Below, piece by piece: positions 1-13,540 of a stretch of DNA of 64,000 nt (position 1 is its first letter; each line of letters starts with the position of its first letter). The notes below the pieces were generated by a model, which saw nothing but the letters and a program-made list of their open reading frames with translations, was not told the DNA's origin and did no database searches. Origin of the DNA: Diadema setosum (Eukaryota; Echinodermata; Echinoidea; Diadematoida; Diadematidae); the NCBI GenBank assembly GCA_033980235.1, contig CM067064.1, forward strand, positions 30,078,170-30,142,169. The letters are read 5' to 3'. Position numbers and translations under genes: made by a program.

Positions 1-3000
1 TACAAAGGATATGAGCTGAGTTAGCACGGTGTTTACATCCTCCCAATTGTCACTCTGATGTCTTTGTATCTGTTCAATGTTCATAACATTTTGAAGACAT
101 CAAATAATAGCGTAGAATTTGCATCTAATCCCTCCTTCCCCCTCCTCTAAAGTGAGATGATTGTAGACAAAACATGACCTTTGTAAAAACACTTCCAGAC
201 TTGATTTATACTGAGTCTATAATTGTTTCGACATTGAACCTACATACCAGGGATGTGGGATCCACCTCCACCTGGACATAAACACCACTCTCAGGGTACT
301 CAGGGTAGGGATTTCCCATGACCTTACAGAGTTCACGCAAGTTTATCTAACCTTGGAAATGTCAGCCAAGGGAGGTTGGGTCAAAGTTCAGCAGGTCCAC
401 CCCCACACTCTGCAGTGGTTACAGCTGCTGATGTAGTTTTCACCATTAATTTGAAGGATATGTTGTAAGGTCTGCATTCATTCAGAATTTGGCAGGTTTT
501 TCCCCTACGTAGCCCATTTTCACTGGCAATGGCTGAACTTGCTCCGTAATGATTGAACTCGTTTGTGACTACATTTTGAGGAACGGGTTGTTTTGGAACC
601 TGCCTATGAAAAGACGGGAGAGATAATGGATGAGCAATTTGTGATCCTGAGACTACTTTTATGAATAAATCTCTGCACAGATAACTCTTTGCAAATTGGC
701 AACACCTTCAGGGTTAATAGTGAATGTGATATTGATGTGGATAAGGATCAATGTTTACGTTAGCCGGCTTTAAGGGAGAATAGATAAATGTTTCCTCATC
801 CTTCAGTCTGATATTCCAGAGTCTAATTTGATCCTCAATTCCAGGCAGTATCGGGGCATGTTTCGTCATACAATTTCATGTTCGTCACATACGCACCTGC
901 AACGGTACGCCTCTAGTGAGAAATTAGATGTGACACAAGACATGCATCGCTGAGAGATTCGCAGAGTCCCTCGCCCCCTGGCCACGCAATGAGAAAGGCA
1001 GCAAGAAACTAGCAGCCTCCATCAGCCCCCTCCTGAACCTCGGGAACCCCCCCCCCCCCCCCCCCGCATTTTCTCAGTTCCAGTAGAGCATCATAATATC
1101 TATTCTGTCCCCATGTCATCCTGTTGATATTGCAGACTTGCAAAAAAAGATGAGAAAAGTGGCAAAGGTAAGATGATTTTGTAGCGAAATATGTAAAATT
1201 TTATACTCGTGCAAAAATTCATTGTTCAATATCTCACCAACCCCTGGCTAAAATTCAAAGCCCTCAAAAGTTCAAAATTTCTTCATTTTGGGAGTTTGTA
1301 TGAAACATGTTACTTTTGCTTGTGTTTTGTGTTTAAATTTTTATTCTCATGTAAATGCTTGATAACACTTCACATTGAATTTTTTCAAGCTGATATTCTA
1401 GGAACTTTGTGCTCTGTGTCTGTGGCATGCCTTTTTGAAGTGAAGTTGGACAAATCATACATTGCTTGAGAATGAAGATTATAGGAAATATTGTAATGAT
1501 ATCAGAAAATTGACAGCTGTATCAGGTTTTTGTTATGACGCATCACACATGCTCTTGCGCTTCTCTGTTGGTAGTGAGAGTTATTACTCCACCAGCCACA
1601 CACACATCCACCTTTCCAATCTGATTGAAAAACTTCACCTTTTGGAAAGGTTTAATGAACTCCAGCAGGATCATGAACTCACAATCATCCCCCTCCCCCA
1701 TCCACATCTCTCTCTCTCTCCATTTCTACCCATCATACGGATACCAAACTCCAGCTTAAAGGGGTAAATGGTTCTAAATCAATTAGACCTTGCAGTGGTC
1801 AAAAAAAAAAAAAAAAACCTTCCCTCTCTGCACTGTGATCTAGCTCACACTTTCGCCCGCGCCTGATCATTCATGCGTGGAGAATATCAAATCTGTCCTT
1901 CCCAGCTGAACGCCGAATCACGGAAGGCCGATAATCCGATTGGTTGAGATACCGCGCACGGGGCATTACACTGATGAGGGGAATTGATCCCTTTGCTCGG
2001 GCATAGGGGCGAATTAGACAAAAATTGCACTTAATTAAAGCCACTCTTCCAAGCTTATGTGTGCTGCATAGACTTATATTCAATATTATTCGGGGGAGCC
2101 TTACGCTGGCGGTTGTAGCGAGTTTGACGGGGGGGAGGTGGAGTCTATTGGATTCGGTGTCATTTGTAATCTCGTTGCTCTCTTTCGGGATTAGATGTGA
2201 TCAGTGTAAGTGTCGATGCAGGTGCACCGAATTATTTCTATGAACCGAAATGGTTTAGGAGGGAAAGCGTGACTTTTCGGTCTTGTGTCATTAGTGTGCC
2301 CACATTCCAGGTAGAGGGAAATGAAGTTTGAAGTGTATCATAGGAAAAAGGACAGAGCTAGACGAAGAGGAAGAAAAAAACAATTTCTTAATGCAAGATC
2401 ACAAGTGGCTATGTGATTGTTCATACGTGTTTTATTTATTTTTCATTTTCATTCAAATCACTCAGTACGCTTTATTCCTTGTACCAAAAATGCAAGCAGT
2501 TATATCATTGCAAGATTAGTATTTCTTCTGACGTGCTAATTTATTTGATTTTTGCCTGCAACATTGATTTCTTTCTGTAGCACCAGCCAACACAACGCTA
2601 TTTGAAAGCAGTCGCCGCTTTGTATTTTTGTTTACAATAGACATGGCATTTTACTATGAGACCCATTCATTGAGTGTATTCTGCACAATGATCAAAAAGA
2701 TGCTCATAGTATATTCATTTTCCCCCCTTTTCAGACGAAAAATCAATGAATGGCTAAATGATTGATGAATAGCTAAATATATATACATGAAGATAAGAAA
2801 AATGTATACATGCAGATAAGAAAAATTTATACATGCAGATAACAAAAATAAAAGTACATGCAAATTTACTCTGCTGTACATGTATGTACGAAGATGTTCA
2901 AGTTCAGAATTCCTGGATCAAACATGTATGCCTTTTACCTTTCTGCAGTAGGCATTTTTTTTTTGGGACAAAAAATATCAGGTGTGAGTTTCTTCAATTT

Positions 3001-3058
3001 GTCTCCCTCTACAAATTAAATTTGTTAAGATCGCAACTGCTGATCTGTAAATTAACAA
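1..3058. other. Non-coding DNA, no gene seen
   Basis: I see no supportable gene here. There is a C run at about 1050-1066, an A run near 1801-1817 and short AT-rich stretches. A unique, GC-richer block at about 1850-2170 carries CpGs and the site GATTGGTTGAG. It has no coherent splice sites or protein match and could be regulatory. Short degenerate tandem copies of ATACATGCAGATAA(G/C)AAAAAT lie at 2785-2850. Whether this is upstream intergenic DNA or the first Caskin intron cannot be told. Confidence 0.5.
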
Positions 3059-3075
3059 ACATGTCGGAAAAAAGG

Positions 3076-3146
3076 AACCAGTGGGACTCGAACCTGTCAT
3101 CTACTGCTTTCCGGGCAGCGACACTACCACCAGGCTGTCCCTGGTT
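3076..3146 (-). repeat. tRNA-like (SINE-type) fragment
   Basis: The minus strand has a B-box-like GGTTCGAGTCCC and an A-box-like TGGTGGTAGTGTCGC. Its two ends, AACCAG and CTGGTT, pair like an acceptor stem. A 5-bp anticodon-type stem can form (GCTGC/GCAGT), but its loop lacks the universal U33 and the T-stem barely pairs. It is therefore a decayed or SINE-derived tRNA-like piece, not a working tRNA. It is flanked by the inverted words CATGTCGGAA (3060-3069) and TTCCGACATTG (about 3187-3198), which suggests a larger element around it. Confidence 0.5.
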
Positions 3147-3199
3147 GCCGGCAGTGACACGATGAACATGGAACAAATACCCAAGCTTCCGACATTGTT

Positions 3200-4362
3200 A
3201 TGTTAAGTAGTCCAAGGCGGACAAGGCACACCTGAATCTTCACCCCTCTGAATAATATCCTTCTTTCAAAAAAATGATCGTCGGAATATCAAAGGTTTTA
3301 TCCTGAAAAGGAAAAAAAGAAAATAGGAAAAAAAAAACTTTTTGAAGTAGTTGTCATTATTACACTCTAAGTACACAGGAAATGTTTGTCCAATACAGAG
3401 GCTGTTGTAACAAGACTTCACAGCCAATATTGATCAATGGCTTCTGCTCGAACAGATAAGATCTACGCAAGTGTCTGTTTCGTCTCCAAAATCTATCAAT
3501 ATTATTTCAAGAGAATGTAGTGCCTTGCAGACAAAAAAGATGATACTGGTAGGTGCGGGTAAGTGTCTTCATATTTCACTTGCCTGACAGGGGGATACAG
3601 AGTTGATTTGGAATAATATAGGTTTATCATGTGAACCAATAACACGATGTTATTAATGTGATTAGGTGTTGCGCCCTTTTCATTGTAAGCATGCACCGAT
3701 GACTTATGTCCCTTTTGCACCGATTCTACCCATGGGATAACCATGAAACTTTTGGTGATGAAAATGGTTAGAATGCAGCTTTGTAACATGGACTCATTTC
3801 TTAGCACCCATTACCAACTGAGAGGCGATAAAAACTAAAATTGAAATTACCAGCAAAAAAAACCCCCCCCCAAAAACCAAAACACTAACCATGCAATGAA
3901 ACACAAGTATTTCCCACCATCAGTTACAATGTAGCACTACAATGTAGTTGTGAGTTTTCACAACAGCATTGCTGCCACTGCAGTGCATGGGTCAGCCCTG
4001 AACAGCATGTGAAAAATCAGAGTGGCTTCAGTTGTACTAGTAATTTTATGGGGTGGTTTCTCGGACTACAATCTTTTGTCAAATCTTCATTCTGAATGGT
4101 TGAAAGTTTACACCTGGGCAGGAAAGGGTATCTCTTCGCACAAATATTTATCAGTGCTTTAGTGATATTTTAAGACGAGTAAATTGGAGGGAAATTCTCA
4201 GATGGGAGAAATTCAACTTATTTACACCCTCAAATTGAGTCATTGCTGATCATGTTCTTTGTATCCACGTGTGGGTGCATGCAAAGAACAGTGAGTTTTT
4301 ATTTGTTATTTTACACAGTGAGTGGATTCATTGTAGCAATATTCAAAATTGCAATGTGAGTA
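3200..4362. other. Non-coding DNA, nothing recognised
   Basis: AT-rich sequence with A runs near 3304-3345 and a mixed A/C run near 3855-3880. I see no splice-supported exon, RNA gene or repeat family shared with the rest of the window. Confidence 0.4.
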
Positions 4363-4569
4363 CTGTAAAATGAGGAATGTTCGCATGCATTTTAATTTTG
4401 CAAATTCCGTGAGAGCCGAGTTTCGCAAAATTGAAATGCACTCTAAAGATCTTGTCTACACTATATGCATTGCATGTTAGAGCCAACTCGCGAAAATTTC
4501 ATGCTGCAAATAAGGCTGTCAGCTCCCATTCGCGAAAATGTCATGCCGTGAAAATATTGTGTTTTACAG
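4363..4569 (+). mobile_element. TA-flanked TIR element, GCGAA family, copy 1
   Basis: This 207-bp element begins CTGTAAAATGAGGAATGTTC and ends TTGTGTTTTACAG. Both ends are flanked by TA (4361-4362 and 4570-4571). The interior has inverted Cg-rich words such as TCGCGAAAATT and the conserved spacer CTTGTCTACACTATATGCAT, which is shared with the copies at 11618, 37292 and 53365. TA duplication and short TIRs suit a non-autonomous Tc1/mariner-type MITE. That superfamily is inferred, and no transposase remnant is present. Confidence 0.75.
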
Positions 4570-5070
4570 TATAAATGTAAGCATGGACTGGTATTTTCTG
4601 TGTGAAGTCATATGATACATTCTAATAAAGAAGAATACCCGTACCAGTCCATCCATTCATCTAGTGTAATGCAAACATTGCTCGCTACATGTCTAAAGAC
4701 ACACTTGAGCCAGCCAGTAGTGCAGGGGTCATTTGTCCACACAAAAGGCCTACTTTTGAAGCATTGATTACTGTATGTACAGTAGCCATTGTTCCTTTGC
4801 CCTTAGACTGGACCAGAAGACTCAGCCATGCGTTTCATTGATAATCCAATCCATAGTTGGGGAAGGGGGGCTTGCTTTTCTTTTGTCTTTGTGGGACTGG
4901 TCCTTTTTGTTAGCTTTTAGGGCTGCTCAGTGACTGAAAAGGTTTGTTTTAGGTAAGCTATATTTAGGCTGACCCATGATGAGCCTCCACATAAGTAGCT
5001 TAGGTTTATTAAGCCAAGATTCTGGGCAGGAAACTGAGTTGTACATGTACTTATGTGTGTGTGAAGTTGC
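4570..5070. other. Non-coding DNA, nothing recognised
   Basis: No exon, RNA gene or shared repeat is visible in this stretch. Confidence 0.4.
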
Positions 5071-5163
5071 TTAACCCATTGAGGACAGCCTGATTTTGCT
5101 ACAACAGGCATTTTCGATAGACACCTGCCCTAGTATACTGGGGACTCGTCCTCAACGGGTTAA
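5071..5163. mobile_element. 93-bp palindromic TTAA-bounded MITE, copy 1
   Basis: The sequence starts TTAACCCATTGAGGAC and ends GTCCTCAACGGGTTAA, so the arms are inverted and bounded by TTAA. A second 93-bp copy in opposite orientation lies at 9973-10065. The TTAA target plus terminal CCC/GGG is the signature of piggyBac-type transposition. At 85 bp between the TTAA sites it could only be a minimal MITE. The classification is an inference from the ends. Confidence 0.65.
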
Positions 5164-8100
5164 ATTCCCCCTCTGTCAAACAGGATGTTGTTTATATGAG
5201 GCTAGGTCCTGAAGTTGTGTAACTTGTTACTGAGAGTTGATACAACCTTTAAATCAGTGTTTTGTGTACAGATGTAAGTACTTATTTCTTAGCATGAAAA
5301 AGTATTTATAATATTTGATAGAAGAGACCTGAATATATCACATGAAGAGTGAGGTCAAATTAATTTTTCTTTGTAATGAATATATATCATGGATTGATTC
5401 AATTTTACTTGCTCTCTTTCTGTCAACACACTCTTTACCTTGTGTAAGATCTGTCACTGCCCTTTAACGTTTCATAATTTGTACTGTTGAGTAGAACCAG
5501 TGAAGCACAGTAATTTTTTTCCTCTCTATCTTTTCGTAGTTTTGTGTGAAGCTGCTAAAAGGAGGAGGGAATTTGTCAACATTTGGCATCAGATGTTGGT
5601 GAAGTGGGAGGGGGTGTATAGTGGATGTGAGATGGGTGTAGAAACCTTCACCTCCTACCTTGGACCATTGTGAAGCTGTATAAGCAGTGAATGGAGCAGT
5701 GAATGGGGCTACTGGGTGAAATGAAAGACCCGCAGATTGGGACGTTAGCTGAAAGAATCTCAAGAAAAAGAAAGATTGGGGGCCCTATACACACCCATTC
5801 AGCATAGAGCTAAAGAAATAAAGGAGCTCAGGTAGGGAGAGTGACTCTGAATTTAGCCACTCTCAATCCCCTTCACCCCACCCCCCTCCACCCCATTGAC
5901 TTGCCCTTTTCAATCACGCTACTTGAAGTATACACACTCACTGCCGTGGTATTCCATAGAGGGATTAAAAAAGATCTCCCTACAATGTGTAGTGCTGACC
6001 GCAAGTCTTGGTTTCCCCCATAGGTCGGTACCGGTAGATGAGGTGTCCTAGGCACTCGCACGGGTATAGGTGTGAGGGGTGCGTTGGGGAGGCGTGTCGG
6101 AACCACCCGCCCATACTGTGAATGTCATCCAGCATTTGCGTGACTGGAATTTCAAGCTGGAGCCTATAACGGAGGGGGTTATTTTAAAAGCAAGCAAGGG
6201 AGTGAGGGAGAAGTTTCGGTTAATTAGTGCCCCAATGTGGTATTCTTTGCACCAAAGGACCCCCATTTAAGTCACCTAAGCAAAATAATCTGTAAAAATA
6301 TTTGGGGAGGGGGAGAGAAACCTTGTAGCAAAGAGGGGACCCGCTTTCTCCTTTGTTTGTGTTGTCAACGCAAGGCCTTTGAAAGAGTGAAAGACTAGAC
6401 CGCGTACCATTTGTTTGCTACTGCTAAGTTTCTCCAGGTCCTGGACTTCTTAGCGATGGTCCGGTGAAAGAGGAGAATTTGGTGGGAGCCCTTTGGAGTA
6501 ATCCTAGGTGGCCACTGCGCGATTGGGACATTTCCCACAACCCATTACAATTTGAACGGTATTGCAGGACGTACTGTAGGAGTACAATACTGAATATTGT
6601 TAGCTCCTCCAGTTAATATAGGCCTGCAGAATAATAGCAGTAGTAGTAGTAAAAATGGTCATTTTTATGTGATAATAGTGGTGGTATAATTCATAACCAA
6701 TCTAAATCTATATGAGAAATGTCAGGCAATATAATATGTACACATCAGCAGGTTAACAGAAATTGAATGTACAGCTGTGTGATAAAGAAAAGGAATGATG
6801 TGTAGGGCCTAAAAAGGTTATCTTTTCTATCGTCTGTCCATTATTTCATCATAAACATGTCCAAAAGATGATTTTTTTTTTGGTTCTCTTCGGACAACTG
6901 ACTAAGCAAGACAGAAAAAAAGAATATTTTAATGAATAAAGAAATATATTGATAAAAGATAAAGTAAATAAGAAATACTGAGGAAATACAGTAATTGAAT
7001 CAAGGGATAGGGTGAAAATGAGGTAATACTGCAGGTTCATACCCAGTTTTTAGTTTCTTAATCTCATGTATGTGTTTGTGTTTATCTGTGTGGGTGCCTG
7101 TCTGTAATATGTGTTTGTCTGTCTTTGTGTACGTACTTGTATGTATATGTTATAGACTGTCTGTGTATGTGGTTGTATGAAGCATTCAGTGGCATCAGGT
7201 AAGCAAGGCACAGCAATTTTGAAGACTCCATACAAATCTCTGACAAGAACGCTGTGAATGACAAGCGTGGAGACTGACCCAAAACCTTGGCCTGGGGAAT
7301 CATGGGAGAGGAAAAAGCGTACTTATGAGCATCCTCTCCTAGAAAGTAGGCAAGTTTGTTTTTTTTTTTTAATGTCACAAATGCCAGGAAGCACTTCCCT
7401 TCCTTTCCATCCCTTCATTGTTGTTTTTGTTTTCTCTGTGTGTGCTTTAAAAAACAAAATCACATGACCACTTCAACCGTATTAAAGGGAAACTTCAATG
7501 CGTATTCAACTTCATTTTAAAGTTTAGATGAATAAAGTCATCAGATCAATACAAGTTTCATGAAAATTAGAACAAGTCAATTACAAGAAAGTAAAAGGAT
7601 GTCAGACACTTAATATGTATTTTTTTAAACAATTTAATTGTTTGCAGTCATGCATCCAAATTACATGTAGGTGGGGCAATGCTGTTATCACCTTGTGATT
7701 CTTCCACTGGCTTGTGCATCAAAGTTACAGTTGCTCCCAGTCATAACAATGGTGCAATAATTTGAAATCAAAGGTGTAATTTTCAATGATTTGAGTAGAA
7801 AAAAAAAAGGAAACTGAAAAATGAAACAAGCAAAATGCAGAGAAAAACACACACACACACACACACACAAAAGCAAAATGAACATAAAACAATATTTCAT
7901 GAAAATGTGTATTCTGGTTAATGGAAGTATGTGTGATAATGACATTGACATCGTCACCTCAGCTGATTGGCATTTATGTGATTGTATCAAATATCACTGA
8001 AAATAACAAACTCCATAATGCAGACTTAGATTTATCATGTGAACAGACCCAGTAAGCTCATTTCAGAATGTTGTCTTATGACTTTAACAAATTAGACAAT

Positions 8101-8698
8101 TCAGTGATTGAAACATAAAAGAACAAACAACAATATTACAAAGAGGAAGCTGCTATGTATTTTGACAAACATACTTTTATATGTCTTTGCAATAACTTTT
8201 TTTATATAGGCTCTAATGTTTTTGAAATGTTATGACTTGATTACCAAGTACATATCTGCAGGAGATTATAATTTCCTTTCCTTGTTTTGTTGTTTAATTT
8301 CCTGTTGTGTGTTACTCTAGTCTGCTCAGTACATAACAAGAGCCTCTCAACAAATCTATGTCAAGTACTCAAATATTCAATTTCATACACATCTAGAGTA
8401 CAACCCCCACCCCACCCCATCCCCACCATTACTCGCTTGGCAGTTATTTTCATCTCTTCTCCCCCCGAAATTGGAATGGGCAAGTGGCGTGGGACATTCG
8501 GGATGGCATCGCATAGCTCATGCCTGCCTGCATCTGGAGAGAAGTGGGCACTCCTTAAATCATGAAGGAGAGCTAAAGGGCTCGTCGTCATGTGAAAGGC
8601 TCCCATTCAGCATCCAGGGGCTATATCTCAGCAAGTGGACAAACTGCCAGATAAACAGAATGATATATAAAAATATAAGGTTAATGATAATATAAGTA
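5164..8698. other. Non-coding DNA with short simple repeats
   Basis: I see no supportable gene. The contents are a CCCCACCC-rich patch at about 5875-5895, an AGT microsatellite near 6635-6655, degenerate GTGT/TATG tracts at 7075-7165, an AC dinucleotide run at 7847-7869, and a homopyrimidine patch near 8402-8430. The block from about 7484 begins TTAAAGGGAAAC, like the ends of other TTAA-flanked repeats here, but I could not find its far end. Confidence 0.4.
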
Positions 8699-8701
8699 AT
8701 G

Positions 8702-9972
<1,271 letters not shown>

Positions 9973-10065
9973 TTAACCCGTTGAGGACAAGTCCAGAGTA
10001 TACTTAGGCAGGTGTCTATGGACAATGCGTGTTGTAGCAAATTCAGTCCATCCTCAATGGGTTAA
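9973..10065. mobile_element. 93-bp palindromic TTAA-bounded MITE, copy 2
   Basis: It starts TTAACCCGTTGAGGAC and ends TCCTCAATGGGTTAA, and is an inverted copy of 5071-5163. The shared core includes the words AGTATAC, CAGGTGTCTA and TTGTAGCAAA. Two identically sized copies bounded by the same tetranucleotide show that the boundaries are real. Confidence 0.65.
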
Positions 10066-10789
10066 ACTCCCAATTACAGAAAAAATTATAATAATAATAT
10101 GATAATAGTCTGCAATGTTTCTCCATAGTCGTTTCAGAGAGGAGAGTACTGTGAAAGGTGATTTACTGTATAGCTACATAACTGTTTGAAACTTTAACAA
10201 ACGAGAAAGCTTGGAAATATGATGGTAAACATAATGACCTTGTTCATATTATGGTCAGGAAATCTGCCGACTCTGTTCCTGCGGAACCTCGCAGACTAGC
10301 AGGCAGAGTCATGTGACGATATTGTTTCATGTGATGAGTATGTTTCTATCTGTCTAGACGTAAAATGTAAACAGTTTAATTTTTTTCCCTCCATTTTTTT
10401 TTTCATGCAACAAGTTGTTTGTAACTTTGCTTGAGATACAGGTGTGTTTCCTTGGATATTCACCTCACGCCGAGCATTAAACTTTGACTGGGTCTGTTTT
10501 GAACACTTTATTGGTTGTTTCCTGTATGTGCTTTCCATACACACTGAAGAGACAACATGAAGCTCTTTTCAGATATCACTTTACGATTGATAAGACGGAA
10601 ACAATTTTTTTACAGCTGTATGGAGTGAACATTTTCTGTGATTTTGAAGTCATGTTTTAAAATTCAGTTTTGCTCAATGTCAACAGCTGCAAGCCATGTT
10701 AGTCTGTTGTTTGTCTATAATTGATTTTTCTTTTGTAGCTAGTCTCCCTCATTCTAAACATTTTCAACCCAGTTGTTGCAGTTTGGGCT
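10066..10789. other. Non-coding DNA, nothing recognised
   Basis: Contains an ATA/ATAAT-rich patch near 10085-10105 and a T run near 10395. No gene is supported. Confidence 0.4.
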
Positions 10790-10793
10790 TTAA

Positions 10794-11173
10794 AGGGATC
10801 GTATAGTTTTGGTTGAGACTTAACTTCAGGTTGTTATCATTTTTTGGTGAAATGGTGAACAACCTCTAATGAAATATGAAAGCATATAATTCCATGAGGA
10901 TTTCAACATTTATTTGATGAAAATTGATTTTGAAATGGCTGAGATATCCAAAACAGAGTGATCCTAATAAAGTGTAGGACCCACACTTTATTACGATCAT
11001 TTTGTTTTACTTTGTTTTGGATGTTTCAGCTATTCCAAACCCGATTTTCATCAAATAAAACTTTGAATTCCTCTTAAAATGGTATGCTCTGTACTATTTC
11101 ATAAATGTTGTTTTGGTATCTTGTAAAAAAGTTAAAGCCCAATTTTCATCTCCACCAATACTGTACCATCCCT
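10794..11173. mobile_element. TTAA-flanked MITE, AGGGAT family, copy 1
   Basis: This 380-bp element begins AGGGATCGTATAGT and ends ACTGTACCATCCCT. It is flanked by TTAA on both sides (10790-10793, 11174-11177). Its halves are imperfect inverted copies meeting at a central hairpin, AAAGTGTAGGACCCACACTTT-like (about 10970-10992), with ATTTTCATCAAATAAA on one arm and its complement on the other. The same plan recurs at 17318, 33149 and, truncated, at 48530. The TTAA target suggests a piggyBac-mobilised MITE. No coding remnant is present. Confidence 0.8.
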
Positions 11174-11177
11174 TTAA

Positions 11178-11567
11178 TTCAAAATGAAACGATTTGACAA
11201 GGTTCAACTTCTCAGTAGTCGTCTGTGGCAAAGAATTTTTCTAACATGATGTAATGTACATGCACGAAGCAAACACTGATGTTGGCTGAAAATGAAAGTG
11301 AATTTTACGAGTGCCGTGCCGATCAGCAGGGTAGCACAAAATTGCCCCCAAATTTCTCAATTGAATGCAAGCATTTGAAGATAATTCTTCACCCTGTGTG
11401 TAAGTGCCATGGAATGATTTCTTATGTTTTCTAATTGGGGAGAGAAGTCACGGCATCCTAACCCCGATGTCATCGCCCTCCCCCCCCCCCACCACCCAAT
11501 CCCGTGCCAAATTGTATGTTGAAAGTGTCTTAAATGCTCACTTTGCCACGAAGTTCAGTCTCATGTT
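11178..11567. other. Non-coding DNA, nothing recognised
   Basis: Ordinary sequence with a C run near 11480. No exon is supported. Confidence 0.35.
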
Positions 11568-12239
11568 TCTCTCTCTCTTTCTCTCTCTATATGTCTTTCT
11601 ATCTATCTATCTATCTACTGTAAAACGAGGAATGTTCGCATGCATTTTAATTTCGCGAATTTCGCGAGCGCAAAGATTCGCGAAATTAAAATGCACGCAA
11701 AAGCTCTTGTCTACACTATATGCATTGAATGCCAGTGGAAGTTCGTGAAAATTTCGTGCCGCAAAAAAGGCTGTTGGCTCCAATTCGCGAAAAAATTCAT
11801 GCCGCGAATATATCATGTTTTACAGTATCTGTTTCTCTGTCTGTCTGTCTCTCTATCTGTCTTTCTATCTATCTACATTTATCCATCTATCTAGATCTAT
11901 CTATCTGTCTGTCTGTCTCTCTATCTGTCTATCTATCTATCTGTCTATCTATCTGTCTATCTATATATCTGTCTATCTATCTATCTATCTATCTATCTGT
12001 CTAGCTATCTGTCTATCTATCTATCTGTCTATCTATCTATCTATCTATCTGTCTATCTATCTGTCTATCTATCTATCTGTCTATCTATCTATCTATCTAT
12101 TTATCTGTCTATCTATCTATCTGTCTATCTTTCTATCTATCTATCTATCTATCTATCTGTCTATCTATCTATCTATCTGTCTATCTGTCTAGCTATCTAT
12201 CTATCTGTCTATCTGTCTATCTATCTATCTATCTGTCTG

Positions 12240-12270
<31 letters not shown>

Positions 12271-12287
12271 GTCTATCTATCTATCTG

Positions 12288-12318
<31 letters not shown>

Positions 12319-12650
12319 GTCTCTCTATCTGTCTATCTATCTATCTATCTGTCTATCTGTCTATCTATCTATCTATCTATCTTTCTGTCTATCTATCTAT
12401 CTGTCTATCTATCTATCTATCTGTCTATATATCTATCTGTCTATCTATCTATCTGTCTAGCTATCTATCTGTCTAGCTATCTATCTGTCTATCTATCTAT
12501 CTGTCTATCTATATATCTATCTGTCTATCTAGCTGTCTATCTGTCTATCTATCTGTCTATCTGTCTATCTATCTATCTATCTGTCTATCTATCTGTCTAT
12601 CTATCTATCTGTCTATCTATCTATCTGTCTATCTATCTATCTACATGTAT
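11568..12650. repeat. CTAT/CTGT tetranucleotide array, about 1 kb
   Basis: The array is almost pure CTAT with interspersed CTGT units, preceded by CT-rich sequence. It is split by a TIR element at 11618-11825 and continues to about 12650. The alternation of CTAT and CTGT is irregular, with blocks of 2-8 CTAT between single CTGT units. Peptides of the type LSIYLSIY from this region are translation artefacts. Confidence 0.95.
11618..11825 (+). mobile_element. TA-flanked TIR element, GCGAA family, copy 2 inside CTAT array
   Basis: This 208-bp element begins CTGTAAAACGAGGAATGTTC and ends ATCATGTTTTACAG. It has TA on each side (11616-11617, 11826-11827), taken from the CTATCTA repeat it landed in. 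It is the best preserved copy. Internal inverted words include AATTTCGCGAATTTCGCGAG with AGATTCGCGAAATTAAAATG, and ATTCGCGAAAAAATTCATG. Because the array resumes on the far side, the insertion boundaries are certain to the base. Confidence 0.9.
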
Positions 12651-12658
12651 GTCTCCCT

Positions 12659-13089
12659 AGGCGTGTCTTCATCAGCCCGAAGTTTCAAGATAGCGTGCTA
12701 TCTTGCGGTTACCAAACTAGTCCGATGTCAAAATAGCGCGCTATCTGTGTAGTGAAGACGCAGATAGCGCGCTATTTGATCAGGAAAATTTCCCCCAAAA
12801 TCTTGGTCTAGTTTGTCAACTAGAGCGCTAATTCGTGAAATAGCGCGCTATCTTGGGTGCGTCTCCATCAGCCCGAAATTTGCTCGATCCCTCCACGCTT
12901 CTGGTTAGCCAGCTGGCAATGGAAAGCGCATGTACAAGCAGCTAGTGATTGTGTATAGTACATTACACGCAGGGTGTATTCAAGGATCACATGTGTGTAC
13001 TATAGGCCTACTGTTGTTGTCATCTTTAAAACCAGGGAGGTTATTTCTCTCACCTCCCTATTAAAACTCAGTGCCGTGCATGCTAGCTG

Positions 13090-13121
<32 letters not shown>

Positions 13122-13537
13122 AAACTTCTTCTTCTGGTCCACTCTATTCATACCTTAGCTGAAGATTCTTGCAGATTGTGTGCATTTTGGATTTGTTTAA
13201 ACATTGCAATTCGTTAATTTCATATAAGATGCCTCACTGGACAGAAGAAAGAGTAGCGTTATTAATATCCCTTTGGAGAGAATTTGTTGTACTGCTCACC
13301 TCCCTGGTTGTAGAATCGTACATACGGTGATATAGGAGATTTTGAGCGGGGAAATCCACTTTCGAACCGCGAGCCAGGCAGAGTAAAATTGCAAAGTGCG
13401 CATGCGTCAATTTTCGGACTAATTTCCCGAAGCAGGCTGTTCGAACTGATGAAGACGCACATTCGCTGTATCGGGCTATTTTCTAAGACCGCAAAATGTC
13501 CCGCTAGTTTGAACTTCGGGCTGATGAAGACACGCCT
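12659..13537 (+). mobile_element. PIF/Harbinger-like non-autonomous element, copy 1
   Basis: The 879-bp element has TIRs AGGCGTGTCTTCATCAGCCC at the left and the complement GGGCTGATGAAGACACGCCT at the right. A 3-bp duplication CCT flanks it (12656-12658, 13538-13540). The left part holds four near-copies of the palindrome ATAGCGCGCTAT. The right part holds a 33-codon reading frame (13229-13330) that looks like the start of a Myb/SANT-like DNA-binding domain. The 3-bp target duplication plus a Myb-like fragment point to PIF/Harbinger, whose autonomous members encode a transposase and a Myb-like protein. The transposase is absent. Compared with the copy at 25941 it has about 85 extra bp near 12975-13060. 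Confidence 0.8.
13229..13330 (+). pseudogene. Myb/SANT-like fragment in Harbinger-like element (copy 1)
   Basis: This 33-codon frame begins M-P-H-W-T-E-E-R-V-A-L-L-I-S-L-W-R-E-F and stops at TGA (13328). The spacing W-T-x-E-E...L-I-x-L-W matches the first helix of Myb/SANT or MADF-type domains found in PIF/Harbinger accessory proteins. The copy in the other element differs by one residue (Val/Ala at position 20) and has the same stop, so the truncation predates the spread of this subfamily. It is too short to fold as a complete domain. It may be a fossil or an exon whose splice donor I cannot place. Confidence 0.55.
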
Positions 13538-13540
13538 CCT

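Noticed and set aside
11815..12192. 125-residue Leu-Ser-Ile-Tyr peptide
   Set aside because: Direct translation of the CTAT/CTGT array.
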